Assembly (NCBI GenBank): GCA_009839585.1
Contig: VXPI01000048.1
Location: forward strand, 1-9,421
Direction of reading: 5' to 3'
Source of the DNA: Gammaproteobacteria bacterium
GTDB taxonomy: Bacteria; Pseudomonadota; Gammaproteobacteria; Arenicellales; Poriferihabitantaceae
Length of the DNA stretch: 9,421 bases
Positions within the stretch are counted from its first letter, which is position 1. Every line of letters begins with the position of its first letter. Below the pieces are notes generated by a model that made no database searches, was not told the origin of the DNA, and saw only the letters and a program-made list of their open reading frames with translations. Shown piece by piece: positions 8,473 to 9,421 of this stretch. Position numbers and translations under genes: made by a program.

Positions 8473-8522
8473 GACCAGGGCTTCGGTTCATGAATGTTTG
8501 ACATATCCGTTAGTCCGCGGCC

Positions 8523-9140
8523 TGAGTACAGAGTAACATTGTAGTATTGCCATTACAGCCGGTTCTGACTATGGCAGCCATCCCTGAACTGCTGATGGAG
8601 GCCATGATGGCTCGAAAGACGGAAAGACCTGCCCCGGTCATGAGTAACGAAGAGCGTGCGATGCTTCGTGCGCTGGCCGGTTCGCAGACGGCACCGGTTC
8701 GCGAGGTGCAGCGGGCACGGATCCTGCTGGCTCATGAACGGGGCCTGCCGCTGAAGGAGATTGCCCGGAAGGCCGGAGTATCGCGGCCGACGGTGTACCG
8801 GTGCATCGACAAGGCCCTGGCCACGGGCGTGGAAGAGGCGCTCCGGGATGCCCCGCGTCCCGGCCGGGAGCCACGAAGATGACGGTGTGGCGGATCCTGG
8901 GCGAGCATGAACGGAAGCCGCACCGCATCCGCTACTGTCCGGAGAAGCGGGATCCCGACTTCGATCAGAAGATGGCGGAGGTGCTGACGGCCTGCCGGGA
9001 GGTCTCCCTCCGGGCAGGGATCCCCGAAGGCTCCACGGCAGGGGAAGAACCCGAAGCCTACAGCGTCAGCGTTGACGGGAAGCCCGGCATCCAGGCCCCG
9101 GGGCTCTGCGCCCCGGACCTTCCCCCGGTTGCCGGGCAGC
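8523..9140 (+). mobile_element. Remnant of an IS630-type insertion sequence
   Basis: The two transposase pieces below belong to one decayed IS630-type element. Composition becomes clearly more GC-rich than the neighbouring hydrolase gene. The left limit is a guess within the 8473-8606 spacer, because terminal inverted repeats could not be recognised and the right end is missing. Recognisable transposase stops near 9140. Without both ends and the TA target duplication, the insertion boundaries cannot be set. Confidence 0.6.
8607..8882 (+). pseudogene. IS630-type transposase, N-terminal helix-turn-helix fragment
   Basis: Ninety-one residues are preserved, beginning MARKTERPAPVMSNEER, a very typical opening for IS630-family transposases. 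A helix-turn-helix lies at about 48-75 (LPLKEIARKAGVSRPTVYR), followed by LRDAPRPGR (79-87), where the family continues into a linker and the catalytic domain. Here the frame ends instead after REPRR. GGAG at 8597-8600 lies six bases before the ATG at 8607, which makes that the likely original start; the frame extends upstream only through a TTG at 8547. The fragment could still bind DNA, but it has no catalytic residues. Confidence 0.75.
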
Positions 9141-9262
9141 TGCCGCTGCATGTATCGAAAAAAAAACGTGCGTGCGGCGGAAAACCGGGTATAATCCTGC
9201 CTGACAGAAGGACGGAGGCAGCCGGAGCCGGAGCGGTGCCGCGCTGTGGCCGTACTGCATGA
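8879..9262 (+). pseudogene. IS630-type transposase, internal fragment fused to unrelated tail
   Basis: Read from the ATG at 8879, the 127-residue frame first matches the middle of IS630 transposases: TVWRILGEHERKPHRIRY (2-19), then RDPDFDQKMAEVL (24-36), then VSVDGKPGIQAPG (63-75) and APDLPPVAGQ (78-87). D66 corresponds to the first Asp of the DDE triad, although the usual DEKPG reads DGKPG. After residue 88 or so (near base 9140) similarity stops, and the tail is low-complexity out-of-family sequence. The later catalytic Asp and Glu are therefore absent. Compared with an intact transposase, roughly 60 residues are missing between this piece and the N-terminal one. The frame also differs, with ATGA overlapping the upstream stop at 8879-8882. 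Confidence 0.7.
9158..9195 (+). promoter_or_regulatory. Candidate promoter with perfect TATAAT box
   Basis: A consensus -10 hexamer TATAAT lies at 9190-9195 (context GGGTATAATCC), just after the transposase similarity ends. No TTGACA-like box is found 16-18 bases upstream, where the sequence is CGTGCGTGCGG. A run of nine A residues at 9158-9166 might act as an UP element. Transcription would begin near 9202 and lead toward the start codon at 9306. Confidence 0.35.
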
Positions 9263-9268
9263 ACAACC

Positions 9269-9289
9269 CGTGGCGAGCGCAAGGCCACG
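9269..9289 (+). other. Short hairpin in the leader before the last start codon
   Basis: CGTGGC (9269-9274) can pair with GCCACG (9284-9289) around a nine-base loop. It lies just upstream of the AGGA ribosome-binding site. A weaker pairing, CTGCCT (9197-9202) with AGGCAG (9216-9221), lies earlier in the same leader. There is no T-tract, so neither is a standard terminator. Confidence 0.3.
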
Positions 9290-9305
9290 AAAACAGGACA
9301 CGATC

Positions 9306-9421
<116 letters not shown>

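Overview
The window looks like chromosomal DNA from a gammaproteobacterium and appears to end at a contig boundary. The main evidence is a two-subunit, E. coli-type proton-translocating transhydrogenase (PntA/PntB). It is followed by a DUF3530-type alpha/beta hydrolase, a family mostly known from Gammaproteobacteria. Base composition is moderate over most of the window, visibly AT-richer at the far left, and clearly GC-richer from about 8600 onward.

Layout, left to right. Bases 1-315 are AT-rich and essentially non-coding, perhaps with the last codons of a gene that starts outside the window. A solitary AAA/STAND-like ATPase (316-1590, +) is followed on the same strand by a glycosyltransferase-family-3 protein (1736-2863, +). 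That protein resembles anthranilate phosphoribosyltransferase but lacks the standard PRPP-binding signature. A membrane-anchored spermidine-synthase-like protein (2876-4390, -) converges on it with only 12 bases between the stop codons. A divergent intergenic region (4391-4562) then leads into pntA-pntB (4563-7534, +), with DUF3530 (7561-8472, +) close behind and possibly co-transcribed. The right end (about 8530-9140) is a damaged IS630-type transposase, internally deleted, frame-shifted and truncated. After it come a good TATAAT box and a short leader with an apparent new gene start at 9306. That reading frame runs into a perfect hairpin and then 51 consecutive G residues, which is almost certainly a sequencing or assembly artefact.

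The clearest functional unit is pntAB, an inner-membrane complex that uses the proton gradient to reduce NADP+ with NADH. The two leftmost genes may be co-directional partners, but nothing in the sequence ties their functions together. I did not find a convincing undescribed system. The best candidates for a second look are the orphan ATPase with its TrpD-like neighbour, and the membrane-fused spermidine-synthase-like protein, which probably does not make spermidine.
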